A stretch of DNA of 64,000 nt from Globomyces pollinis-pini (taxonomy: Eukaryota > Chytridiomycota > Chytridiomycetes > Rhizophydiales > Globomycetaceae), in assembly GCA_025399215.1 (NCBI GenBank), contig MU621142.1, positions 17,522 through 81,521 of the forward strand, read 5' to 3'. Shown here one piece after another: positions 1 through 13,500 of the stretch. Both the position numbers and the translations under genes were made by a program. How positions within the stretch are numbered: position 1 is the stretch's first letter; every line of letters starts with the position of its first letter. Below the pieces are notes generated by a model, which was given only the letters and a program-made list of their open reading frames with translations, did no database searches and had not been told where the DNA came from.

Positions 1-2305
1 AGAAAATTTGATCTGGGAATCAATGGAACGTGATATTTTGAATTCATTTACGGTTTCTTCATCTAAGTATGTACCAAAATCAATGCTCAATAGAGGTATT
101 GAAAAGAGTAAATCAAGTGGAATAGAATGTGCCGTTGGAGGTAAGAAGAGTTTGCTAATATTGAGAACCCGCTCACATTACATTTGAATGGTCAAACCCA
201 ATGCAAGTACCAATTCCTGTAAATAATATACACCTCGAGTGTACTTTTAACGATGAACCTCCACCAAAGAGCGAACCATGGTCTACAAATGAAATTATTA
301 CAAAAATGGAATACCCACACTTTGATATTGAAGTATTGCCTGATATTGCACTTGATGCAAGTGAAAAGAAAATTGTATGAATTGGGGTTTTGACTTTAGG
401 TACATCTTAAACTATATCCAAAAACGGAAGGCAAGATAAAGTTACTAGGAATACGATATTTGTTGTGTGGTATTATTCCGACATATAGAGCTTTTAAAAA
501 GCAAACTTTAGGCAAAGACGCTAAAGATATTGAATTGGTATTAACCATCACACCACCAATGCCAGTGCTCGATTTGACATTCCACAATTTACCGGTGGAG
601 ATGCTATGTGGTCAAGTCTGTCAGGCTACATTAGAGCTCAACAACAAGGGTGGCAAGGGATTAGAAGGTCTATTTGTCAAAGTAAGCCATCCATCATTCT
701 GCCATTTTGGAGATGGAACTTCTGCCGAGATTTCAGAATACTGTATTTAATATTTCCTAACTATCAGCACCTACAAGTCGTAACCCTGGTTCAAATACAG
801 ATTCTCAAATCCTGGAAGCATCAAACATGCTACTTGATGATAGCATTAACGCTTTAAAGCTTCCTGTCTCTGAAAATAACAGTATTGGTGTTCTTGATGC
901 TGCAATGACAACACTTATTCCTGTTTGGATACGTGCGGATCAGCCAGGAAAGCACAATATCAAAATTCTATTTATGTATCAAGCGACGGTATTTGACGTT
1001 TTCCTCATTTTAAGGATACCCAAGAAAAAGGAAATTATAGGACTCTGCGATTTTCTAGAACTCTGGATGTTCAAGCTTCTCTTCGCGTTGCTTCATTTAC
1101 TCGCCCTTCTCTCACTTCCACTAAAGAGTTTATCTTGGGGGTTGAATTGACTAACATTGCTAATGTACCAGAAGAAATTGTACTTCGTCAAATTACTTCA
1201 ATCAGTCCATTGTGGAATATTAGTAAAATCGAAGAAGAGTAACTGATTTATCTCTAACACGTATTTAGGGAAGTCATTTCTAGTCACATGCCGCCAAATC
1301 AACTTCGCTATTTGTATTTTAAAGTTTCAAAAAAAGATCATGAGTCAGTAGATTTATTATCAACGCCGGAGTTTATGACTACTCTGGCTTTAGAGAGACT
1401 GGTGTTGATGGAAGATCCACGGCCAATGAATGCTCCTCCAATACCACTCAAGGTGACAAGCATATCATCAGTATGAATTTTTTTTTGACCATGTAGGATT
1501 TAGGGACGTCTGATTGTCTTTCAGGACCACTTCGTGAATTTTTAAATTCTTCTCGGACTTTGGCCCGATATCGTTTAATCCATCAGCAATACCCCACTCT
1601 CTCTATTCCTCAAATTAACGAATTATTTACCCTTTATTGGTCTGACGATTTGGATTTGGCAATATTTTACGAAATCCCAACATCGAACATTCGGGGTCAT
1701 TTGATGGTTACGGGTGTTAATTTAAGTCTTGAACCACCATTACCTATTACTGATTGGTTTTCTGGTCTAGACTCCAAAACTTTAGCTGGGCGAGCATTGT
1801 TTGAAAGAACTTTTAGAGAACGGAAGGAATTGATAGCTAGTTTGCTGAAACCAAAGATGGCCGAATCTTCACCAATAAGAGTAATAATCAAAGCAGACAA
1901 AGAGGTTACATTAGGGGAGAATGGTCATTGTATTGTACCTATAACTATAAATATTGGGAATACTTCGTGGATGCATGTAGCAGATTACGAACTAGATCTA
2001 ATATCGCAAAAGTAATCATACTGAAGCTAACTTTTTATAGTAATGTACAACCTACAGCTCCAATATTTCCGTGGATTGGCCAAACGAAATTCATTGGCAA
2101 TCTTAAACCACATGAAACGGTGGATGTATTTGCAGAAGCTTTGTTTACAGAATATGGGGTATATGATATTAATCAATGGAAATTGACAACCAAACTTTCA
2201 TTTCCAAAGTCTTTACTTGAATCTGATGCTGTTTCAAAAACAGTTCGAACTGGATCGCAATTCATTCAGCAACCTACTGCCGTTGAAATCATTCAGGTTA
2301 AGTAA
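1..2305 (+). CDS. TRAPPC8: TRAPPC8/Trs85-like TRAPP subunit, C-terminal part (5' end outside window)
   Basis: C-terminal part of the TRAPPIII-specific subunit, which acts in Rab1/Ypt1 activation, ER-Golgi traffic and autophagosome formation. Joining exons across seven short introns (141-165, 375-399, 743-767, 989-1014, 1239-1268, 1471-1496, 2012-2040) gives one continuous frame. Family resemblance is clear at the Ig-like repeats: 'EMLCGQVCQATLELNNKG' followed by 'KVSHPSFCHFGDG', then 'TLIPVWIRADQPGKHNIKILF', and near the C terminus a WSDDLDLAIFYEIP stretch. The frame ends at TAA 2303-2305. The N-terminal half is upstream of the window. It converges with the dynactin gene, with about 60 bp between stops. 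Assignment is by remembered family motifs; a generic TRAPP-II subunit is less likely because of the 'EMLCGQ' block. Confidence 0.82.
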
Positions 2306-2362
2306 GTAAATAAGAGCCAATAAAATATGTTATTTTCATGTTAAATTTATTGGTAAATACTA

Positions 2363-5300
2363 GTTCAAAACAAAAACAAGTTATGTATTTCTTGGAATTG
2401 AGATATTGAATTCAATCGAATTGTCCTTTTTGATTCTATTGCGCACGAAGTATTTCTTCCAATTATCACCCTTCCACAAATAACAGACTTGTTTGACAAG
2501 GATTTTACACGATGACTGGAGATTTCCGACTCATGGATATTGTTGTGCAAAGTTTGAATTCTGTTTTGTAGTTGGGTGAGTTTCGATTTTTTTGATAAAA
2601 ATTGTTGCAAAGGATCAGACAGTTTCGGTTTCCAAACTTTTGAATGTATATTTTTGGTGGTATTAGTTAAATCAATAATACAGCTTTCCTTGGCAAAAGA
2701 ATATATATCAGATAAAACCGAATTGGCTTGGTTCTGCAATTCACTTATTTCCACATTTTTGCTTTTATCAACATACTCCGAAAAGCTATAGTCGGGTGAC
2801 TGCTTTTGTGCCCTTGTAGATCGCTTCATTAAAGGATCTGATGGGTGAAATAATTGCCAATTAGTTGAACTATATTCGCGACCTTTCAATCTTGCTATCT
2901 CCAACATCAAAAATCGAATACAAATCTTTTGAGTCTCGACCTTGCAGTTAATTAAAATATAAAAAATAATTACCAATAAATTAGAAGTAGTAGTTGTTGT
3001 GTCAGGGTTCTGTAGATTTGTTTCACTTCTATTTGGCAGCGATAATGGTGTGTGACTTTGATGAAGTGATTGTTTACGAAGAGGTGAATTTTGTACAAAT
3101 GATTTCTGGTCCATCAATTGCTTTTGTAAATGCGAAACATGAATTTTAAGTTGATCATTTTCTGCTTCTAGTTCGAGTAAATCTCCATTAATAGATTCTA
3201 ATGCTACATGATATTGCTCTTTCAAATCAATTGCCTCATCTAGCTTCGCTTGGATGGTATTCCCTTCAGCTTTCATTTTTTCAATTTGATCTGATTTGCG
3301 TTTCAAAATGTCAATTTCTACCATATTCGCACTAATTATCTCATCCTAATGATAAGAAAACATTCTCTAAACCTTCTGTGATAATGATTTGAGATGTGCA
3401 ACTAGCTGAGATTCTAGGGCTGTTGATTTGTTCTTAAATAGCTCCAATTGCGATATGTCTTCTTTCATACGACTTGCCATTTGATTCCATGGAGGTGTAG
3501 GGTTGATGACTACCTGTTAGAGTTTGGATATGTTACATAAGGACCATTCTTTCATATTTGTAAACTCAGACAATATCGATTTTAAATCTGTGGCCACAGA
3601 TTCTAATGATTTTTCTCCTTTTATATCAGGCTGCTCTAGTATGTCTTTAATTGAATCCCCACTTAGATCAGAGGAATTATTATTGGCCTCTTGAATATAT
3701 GATTGTAAGGAATTTCGAACAGTACGCAAATCTGTCACCACAGACTCTAATGATGACCCTGATTCTACTACCTGGCCGAGAACTTCAACTGACACGACAT
3801 GTGTTTGCTTTTGAGTCTCTAAAATTTTCTTTTGCAACACGCTGATTGATTTAGTAATTAAAAACTTAAAAACCTTGTGCTGTTTTTTACACTCAATGAA
3901 TTTGAAAGAATGCCATTTGTAAATTTTTTGATTAATTCACATATTTCTGCTGGTGCCTCCACATTAGCAGGTCCAAATAGGTTTGAAATACAGGATAATT
4001 CGCTCTCGATGCATGCAGTATGCATATACAATGTATCAATACATAGCAATGAAGATTCTTGTCTCCATAGCAGATTATCGTTGTTAGATTCAATTTCGGT
4101 ACTAGAGCGTTGTAATAAATTCGAAAGACTATCACATCAAGATAAATTCCTTACTCTACTAATTCTGGTAATAATGATTTAACATCAGCATATTCGTAAA
4201 ATATTTGTTTTAAATGCTGATCAATCCTAATCATTAACTTGAAGTTAGCAATTACAAAGACTCGGAATGAGCAGCTGATTTGTAAACTTCAACAAATGGT
4301 GCAAAATCAGCTAAAGTGTCTTTTGAAATGAAATTGACAGATAGTTTTTTCGCAGCTTGACGAACATCCATAACTATTGACCATGATGCAGCTATCTCCA
4401 AAGCCCTTGCTGTTGGGTGGTATTTTTCTCTCAAGCAGTCCCCAATATATTTCCCAATTAAACGGCATTTGTTTGAAATTCTTTCGAATAATAGATAGGA
4501 GTTTACAATATCACCAAATGTTTTATCAAAACCTGGAGCCAAAAACAACTAATATTAGCCATTTTATATAAGATTATACCTTCAGTATCGAAATTTCTTT
4601 CTTTGATTCTGACAAAGAAAGGGACACAGTGTCCGATTGAAGCTTAAGTTTCTTCAATTCACGATTGCTGTCTTCCAGCTTCCGTCTTAAATCAATCATA
4701 TCGGACTCATTCGTGATCAACCCAGGAGACTTCGACTTATTCACGCTTGATTGATTATCCAGTGTACGTCGAAGCTGGGAAATGGTGAGTTGATTTTCTC
4801 TTTGAACTTCTTGTACATTATTATACCGATTTACAAGTTCATGAATGACATGATCCTTTAAATCTAAGCTATTAAAATCACTCCCACTTACCCAGTTCTT
4901 CATATAATTTCTTTTCCAACTCAATATGTGCTTTCTCCAAATCATTACTCACTTTAAGCAATTGCTCCAATTCCATCCTCTCCAGCTTTTTTTCTACCAA
5001 TGTCTAAAGATTAATTTCTTAATGTCACCTCATCTAATTTCAGATTTGTTTCTGTTATCGATTGTAGCATTTCTGACATTACATAGGTGTCATCAACCTG
5101 CTCTTTCAAATGTTTGATCCTTTCATTTGCCATATCAAGACTTTCTTTCAAATCATTGCAAGAATTTCTCATTTCTTGGTAATTCTGCAGTTCACTCTGT
5201 TGCATTTCCACATGGTTCGTGAACTCAGCTTCTTTGCTAACGGAAACATCGCGCAGCCTGAATCAGTTGCAATTTAATTACTTGATTAAAGCCTCGGCGA

Positions 5301-7453
5301 GTCTATCGGATTGTAGCTGTAATTGCAAAATTTGCTTCTTATCGTCAAGTGAAGACTTCGGATTTTCATCTAGTTATAAATTTACATGCTTCATACTATT
5401 TTTAGGTTGTAATGTAAGCAATTCCAGCTCTAGCGTTAATTCTTCTACTGTTGATTTGAGCTTTTTGATTTCTGAGTGCGCAACATCTAACGATTCTTCC
5501 AACAACACCACTTCTAATGCATCATTTCGCATTTCTAATTCTCTGTTTAAAGCTTCAATCTCTCTCAAATTTCTATTGTTTTCCCGTTTTAAATGTTCAT
5601 ATTTCTCATTTCCTTCAATTGATTCTTTGATAACTTTGGCTGAAGTTGTGATTGTATGATTTTTATGTGTAGCCTCTTTCAGCATAGATTGTAATTCCAA
5701 TATTTGTTTTTCTTGATCCGAAACAGATTCAATTGTTGTGGTGTACTGCGATTCCAGCATATTTTTCTCGGTTATCAGAATTTGATTTTGATTGAAAAGA
5801 TCTTCGTTATAGTTGGAAAGATATTCATTTCTGTTGGTCAGTGATTTGATTTTTGCTTTCGCCGATTCTAATTCATTCGATAAATCGGAGAAGGCCAATG
5901 ATCTCCCTCTGATTTCAGCGCCTGGTAAATCATGTGAAAGGGGATGTGATGGAGAATCATTTCCATTAAAATCATTAGTAGGAATTACATGTCTACTTTT
6001 ACTTTTACTGGGTGAAATAGACAAATCTGCCGAGCCAGTAAAAGGCAGCGAATCTGATAGAGCTGGACTGGCAGAACGATTCCTTGTTGGTGAGATGGGA
6101 TTTTTACTCCCTGGGGAGCGAGAACGGGAAAGAGAACTAGCCCTCTTTGAAATCTTTTGAGTCACTGGTAATGCATCCGGTTTGTTTTCTAATAATGATG
6201 CTTGGAGAATACCTGGTTCCACTATAGCTTGTTAGTAGCAATTTTTACCAGATACCGGAACCGGCTCTATTTTGCTAATGTGTTTATAATTACGAGCACT
6301 GTCTTTTTTAGGCGATTTTAATATGGAATCTGAAAAGGCCTGCACTTTAGTGGGACTGGGGACCGGTTTTTCGGTAATGATTGGCGATGGAGGTTTACCA
6401 GGTATATTTGCAATAGATCCCGCAATAGATAAGCTAGACAGCAGGTCTTGATGTGAACGAATAGGACTTTTTGAATTTTGCCTTCCATTTTTCAATGTTT
6501 TTGTTTGTTGAATTGTTGGTTTAAGTAATTCTGTGTCTCTCTGAGGTGATTTTGGAGCATTTTCATTATCTGAGAATCCTTTTGGCGGAGACGTATCCAT
6601 TAATCCAAGAAAGTTATTTTCAGTACCAGTGGAAATCACCAAGTTAGCATTTCTTAACCCAGCCTTTTTAATAGCTACTGGTTCAGTTGGGCTATCTAAG
6701 ATTGGTGATAGAATCGTTTGTTTTTTATCAGCATCAGCAATATCTTCGAATTTAGTGTCACAAGATCTTACTTGTCCTTGGTCGTGGTAGACTAGTCCTT
6801 TTCCCTACCGACGGTGGTAAGTTATTCATTGAATCTGTAGATTTTGAAGATTTGATGGTGCTCTCTTTGGTGTCCAGATTGCTCGATTCTTCAACAGTTG
6901 ACAAGGAGTCTTTTCGGTGAATTTTTTGATTTATACTATCTACAGATGTTGATTTTGTTAGAGATTTTCCAATGACTTTGGTTTTAGTTGGGAGTGGTTT
7001 GGTAACCTAATAATTAAACAACAATGATACCATCAGTGGAGTACTACTAGTGCTTGACGATACAGACAATCTTTTAGATTGCACTGAAGGTGGTGACTTT
7101 CTTTTTGAACTACCTGGTGGAGTTTTTGAAGGAGGTGATGTTCGTCCAGATAATGATGATCTAGATGAAGGTGAATCAGTCGATTTGTTTGAGGATTTGA
7201 TTTGCGATTCCCTCACAAAAATTCCATGGCCTGCTTTACAATCAAAGTATCGAACATTCGCTACACTGCCATCATTTTTTCCGGTTGGTTCATCCAGCTC
7301 CACACCAACCCAATTTCCAGTTGAAAACTCTGTTAATCCCACAAATCTGACAATTCCTTTCGTTCCATTTGATATTACAGTAACTGATTCGTTGACCTCT
7401 ACCAATGGTGGACGGTGTGATAATGATAATCTTGATGATGGTCGTGATGACAT
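2363..7453 (-). CDS. DCTN1: Dynactin large subunit p150Glued
   Basis: Microtubule- and dynein-binding subunit of dynactin. The preferred start (7453, MSSRPSS) gives an N-terminal CAP-Gly domain at about residues 24-86, with the hallmark GKNDGS loop and '[10 protein letters not shown]'. After it comes a Ser/Pro/Lys-rich basic linker (exons to about 6230), then long heptad-rich coiled coils from about 6200 down to 3500, as expected for p150. Two introns were resolved: a 24-nt one just below 7032, and a 28-nt one near 6745-6775 that restores frame through 'NIADADKKQ'. The last exon ends at 2363-2365, but the terminal 60 codons fit the family poorly, so the 3' exon structure is uncertain. An in-frame Met 18 bases upstream is an alternative start. 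Same strand as the Rav1/DMXL gene, with about 110 bp between them. Confidence 0.88.
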
Positions 7454-7563
7454 TTGAAAGTGAATTTTCACAACTCAAAATGGAAGGAAATATTTACAGA
7501 CCAAAACTAACCTTAGAAACTCATGAGTTATTTATTCGTGAAATTATTTCAATAGTTATTCAG

Positions 7564-10500
7564 CTAAATGCGGTCCAATTTAGTGGTTTTGAAAATAGTT
7601 CCATTTGCATAGCAAGTATAATAGTCGTTATTATATACCTGGATGTCCACTACTCCCACTCCTTCGTCTAATACAGGTAGAGGCATGTTGTTTTCCGTTG
7701 GAACCTCCAAATGGAGAGCATTGATGTCAAATAACTAAGGAATAAGTAAATGACAATTATTACTTTGATTTTGCCTCTGCTGCTTCCCGAACAAATTAGA
7801 TTTGATTGTCTATCTAATGCTATGCTGGTTATCATACTTTCGTGTGCTGGGAAAGTGTTTAGTAATGAAATATCTTGGCGCATGTCCAACACAACTACAA
7901 ATTTAAATCCACTTCATACTTACATATATTTCCTTTTCGTCCTCCAGCAACTAAAATATTGTGCTCAGCAGAATATAGTATTGACTTAATTCCAGCTTCG
8001 CCAACTTGGAATGCTAATCGATTAACTTAAAGTAAATATTACATTTAACTCGAGCTCTGCTAGGAGGCAATAGAGTATCCCATATACAGATATTCCTTAA
8101 TGTGAATTAACTAAATCATACATGCTATTTGCAGATAAGCCAGCTGTTGCCAAGATAGAGCTCGAATTTAAGAAAGTAAAATCACTTATAGTTCCTTGAT
8201 GGCATTGCCTTAGAGTTAAACAGGGTCGTATTGAGGATGGAGCTGCATCAAACTTCCATATATGAACATCCCCTCTACTATCTGCGCCAGCAAATTTTGC
8301 CCCATATGGATCAAAATGGCATTTGATCAGTTTTCCTTCACTGATGGTTGAATAAGACACGATTTCTTGTTGCTGGCCGTACTGATAAAGCTGCACTACA
8401 ACTTCAGGAGATGAGCTATCCCCTAAACCACCCAAATAGTAATTCAAAGACTTATGTGATTCAAGAGTAGTTGCTTGACCAGTAGTTCTCCGAAGTCGCT
8501 ATAATTAAAACATTGGTATTACAAGTCCTTTGTCTGTCGTTTTGGTAACACCTTGAGCTGCGGAAGTTTGGAATGACCGCTTGAGCAATTGATTGATTGA
8601 ATCTAGACTGATGTCCCGTTTCATAGCAGGAGCGGCCCCAGAAAGTGAAGGAGTTCTAGACATCGCTAATCTTGATATCGCATTGTTTTCAGATTGAGGA
8701 AGATACTCTTGGATAGAGATTTCTCTTGGAGCTGAAGTGTTCTAAAAAAAAATAAGTCTAAAATATCCTTACTGTAAAATAGTTGCAAGATACTGTAGCA
8801 TCCACTTCATTAATACCATAAGATGTCACAAACACTACATCGGATCGCTGAATAGGATTAATTGCAAAGGCATTTATAGGTGCTTCGGATATAACTACTG
8901 TCTCAGTAACAGATTCTGGTTGATTTGTATCATAATCATTGCCTGAACTACCAAGATCCTGTAAATATAAATGCGAATCTTGTTTCGTAAGAGGCTTAGT
9001 CGTAATTATTGCTTTCGCATTTCTCTGTGTGTCGCCTGTTCTGTTTAATAAGCTCCACAGTTCTGATAGTTGAGTTTCCAAAATATATGCGGACATACAA
9101 TCTAATGTTACGTTAAAAAAAATACCTAATTCCATATGATGTGTGCTCCAACCATTAGCGATACGAATGTCCAAGTTAAATACAAACTTAACCAAATGGC
9201 GATGCAATGCTTGACTTAAGAAACCAAATGTCTCATCGAGTCCTGGGTTGATATTCATAACTTCTGTGACTCGTTCCAGATACATTTTTAATGCCCCAGT
9301 AATGTGACTTAGTGACAAGCTATGTATAAGCTGCTCTGCAAGCTTTGCTTCTGGCGATTCTCGATTATAGAGTGCAATACCAAACTCATCGTATAATTCG
9401 ACATGTTTGTCCGAGTCATCTTGATGTTCCACTGGATGTGCCTAACGTTATTCAATCAAATACAAACTATTGGTTCCCTTTCAGCAAGTGCATCTTCAAT
9501 CAGATTGCAAAGACCTTTCCCGTCCGATTTTAATAAAGTATCGAAAAACTGCTCACACAAGCCCAACATCCACCAAAGACGATTACGCCTTTTAAATAGT
9601 GCTGCTGTGACAACTTGAATCATGTAACCCGCAACCACTGCCTGCGTCATAACTACTTCTGAAGTCTTGGTACCAAATGTGTATGATTTCTTATACCATG
9701 CTACCCAACCAATGAGGATATTCCTAGCGAGTTAATGAATAGAAACTTGCTTTGAAAGCAGATCAACTAAATGGTGTTTTTCTTTAGATTGGCGTTCTAA
9801 ATCATTTTGGAACGTAATATAGCAAAGAATATTGGTTTGATTAATAATCATTTGCTGGGTTGGAATCACAAATGGAGCCATATTATTTGCCTCAAATGGT
9901 AATAATTCCACAAAGGCATTAAATGAGAACATTTCTTGACATCGTTTCATAATTAGGATACCGACTTGATTGACGGTCATATTGGATAAATTCGCAAGGG
10001 AAATAATTCCTTTTCTCAAATTTCCAGTGTAATCAGAGAGAATAGCGTCACCTTTTAATTCTTCTTTGTAATCTGAGATCATCTCTAGTGAATGATGAAT
10101 AGCCTAGTGATTATTTAGTAATGGAAAAAGAATTACATGCAAAATTCTTCTTGTCAGTATTCCTTTATATACGTTCATGTTTATCAACCGTACATTTAAC
10201 CTAAGCAGTTCAAATTTGGAGACTTTTAATATTTCTTGATGAGTAGGTACGTGTTGCTCCACTTGAATATCTTCAACTTCAGTTGGAAACGTGGTGTCTA
10301 ACTCGTCAAAATCCAAGCCCGTGTTTGTAATTGTGGTGGTCATATCACCCCAATCCAATCCACCTGAAGCGGCCGGCTTTTCCGGCTCTCCCCAATCAAT
10401 TCCCTCACTAGTGACTTTGGATTCAGATTCGCCCCAATCAATACCACCAGACGTTTTTGTGACTGGTTCTCCCCAATCAATACCTCCAGAATCTTTTGAT

Positions 10501-13500
10501 ACTGGTTCACCCCAGTCAATACCACCGGATTGAGAAGTAGAAACTGGCTCACCCCAATCAATCCCCTCAGCTGTTTGTGAATTACTTGCCTCAGCCGCAT
10601 TGTCTTCTTCACTGGATTTTTTTTCATCAATGATTTCCAATTCAGGTAATTGATCCAGTTTATTTTGAACAATTAGCTCCAAGGCAAGCCCAGGACATCC
10701 CAATCTATCATATGACTGTGCACAATTAATCAATAAATGTGTTTCTTCTGCGGACGTAAGTTGAGGAACTTTTGCCATAATCAAAGATTTGTAAGCCACC
10801 TTCAAATGATAGTAAAGCAAAAGAAGGTTAGGATCAAATGTATCATAGGACACATCAATCTCCATTGGCTCTTCGAGCAATGATTGTAAAGGTCGCTAAA
10901 TGTTTAGAACATAATTCATTACTGTGATTGAATAGAAAGCATTGTCTCTATTATTGTAGTACGTCCATAATATGCAAGACACCCATCGATCACCGGCTTG
11001 ACATGCATTTGGAATCAATTGCGATTTTAAAGTCTCTAATAATACTGGGCCATTTTCCCCCTCATAAACTCTACATAAAGATATTGCAAGTTGTGGATCA
11101 TTCAAATTTTTTACACAAACATTGACGGCATCCTTCAGCCGGTCAGCCAGTAGGAAAAACGCTGCAGAGTATTCTCTTGATTAAAAACTTTGATAAATAC
11201 CATATCTTTGCTTCCCTAGTAATGCGTATGCATTTTTCAAAGCTGCATTTTTCCACCGGTCTTCATTAAAATCGTTCGCCAAGAACTTCATCATCTGAGC
11301 TTGCTCTGGATGCGTGGATGCTAACTTCCATAAACCAACCAGAACGTTTTTCTTCTTCAAGCCCAAGTAATATAAGGAGCAAGCCACCGGGTCATGAATA
11401 CCATGGAGTCCCCAATATTGATTTCTAGCAATCACTTCAAACGTTTTTTTCTATAATTAAATAAATTTGATTGTTACTAAAAGGTTTCCATTAGAAATCC
11501 ACCATCCAAATCCCAAGTTTTTTGCATCATTCCAAAGAAGTTTACCACCTGCCATTTGAGTCATAGTATCAATGATGTATTCTTGGGAATCACTAAAGAA
11601 TGCCCATGTAAAATCTCTTGCTGTTAACAAATTTAAAGTATTCATGTAGAAATGATATACTGCAGTTAACAGATACCTCCCTCCGTTCTGATCCAAAGAT
11701 TTTCGATGCTCTTCAAATTTTTCAAAAGCCTTTATGAAACCAACTAGTTTATCAGCATTGGCAACGGTTGAATTAGGTAAATGCTCCAATAGATAGTCAA
11801 TTTGTGTTTTTCCAAACACTCCTAATGCATTCCTAAAATTATTTAGCACAGCGGAAAGTTACAAGTCCTCTTGGTTCGAATCACTAAATAAGTCATCATA
11901 AACTGGTTTTGTGTCTGTTGATTCTTCAGAGGAAGTTAATTTCCATAACGGGAATGGTATTTTAGAAAAAGGTTTCGAAGTTTCCAAAGATAATTTTGTG
12001 AATCGATGCAGCATGGAAAGATTATACTTTACTAAATCATATTTTCCTTATTTGTTAAAGTCAAAAAACAGTACCCCAAAGCATATAATTAAAAAGTAAA
12101 TTAGGATCATGATCAGATAATCTTCCAGATTGCACAGAAGATATTTCAAACAAATGGGAAGGTATACCAGCAGCTAAACTTTAATTCAATTGATATACCT
12201 ATCTCAACCCAAGGGCTATAAATTGCAGATTTGACATTAGTAGAGACCAGCAAAGAACCATGTGAAAGCCACGCACAAGATATTATACGTTGAGGTTCTT
12301 CAATAGGAATATTAATAGCTTCCTTCCAAATACAACCGAATTGAAAGTGACTTTTGATATATAAAGCCACAGATTGAGGAAATGCTACCAACAAAATATG
12401 TTGGCCATCATTACAAGTAAGCCAATCAATATCAACGATAGGAGAACTATATATTTAATTACAACCAAAACTCACTTGAATTTCAATTGATATTCAAGGG
12501 TCATCTCCAATCCATCCGCTTCGTTATCCCAAATGTCAATTATATAATCATTTTCAAGATGGTGAGCTGTAAATTAAAAAATGTAGATTACCGATAGCCA
12601 ATTTCCCAAAAATAGCAAATTTCACCTTAATTCTCCCTTTTGGATTCGTAAACTTGAATGAACTAATATTGATAAACGGATCATTTAATTGAAATTCTAC
12701 AGGAATGATATTTGGATTTTGAAAATGGTATATAGAAAACGTATCTTCTAAAAAGGTTGCAAAAAGTGAAGGGATTTGATCAGCGTTTAACAAACTATCA
12801 TGGTCAAGCGCATAAGTTTGAAAAAATTCAGAATTTTCAGGAAATGATTGAGTTCCAATGTGTGTGCTTTGGACGGATAGTTTATCTGTACTATTTAAAA
12901 TTCATTTGATGTTTACCATAATCAATTGATACTGACCATAATGATATTAATCCTGATTTGGTGGAAGCAAGAATATAGAAACTGTTGCATTCAGAAATTT
13001 TGTTCTGAGGGTATATCATTAGTTTCGAAATGGGAGACGTAGGAAAATTATTTAATGTACCGATATACGTAACAACATCATCTAAGGTATAGATTGATAG
13101 TTGATCCTGATAGGCTACTGCCATAGTACATCTAACGGCTACAGATTAGTAGTTTTCAAATATACCAGTGGGAATCCAAGCAAATGCCAAACATGAACTT
13201 CCAGAAGGCAATACAGTCACAATAGTTAAACCCGTGGTAGAACGAAGTCCAGACTATACATCAGCTTGATTAAATTACCTTTGGAATGCTTGCACTGAAT
13301 ATCGATAATTCATTTGCTTGATCAAGAAGTGCTACATATGGCATGACCGAATGACGAATAACTTCTACGATTGGGACACGAGGACCACACCAAGATCCTA
13401 CCAATAAAAGTCTTGGTGAAGACCAATCATGACTAAAAAAATCATCCAGATTCATACTGTATGAATTCAATACATGATCCTCATTTTGTTGTCCGAGAAA

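Noticed and set aside
5813..6160. Plus-strand open frame of about 115 codons inside the dynactin gene
   Set aside because: Low-complexity reading antisense to clear coiled-coil/Ser-rich dynactin coding sequence.
7050..7457. Plus-strand open frame antisense to the CAP-Gly exon
   Set aside because: The minus strand encodes an unmistakable CAP-Gly domain (GKNDGS); the plus frame is acidic and without similarity.
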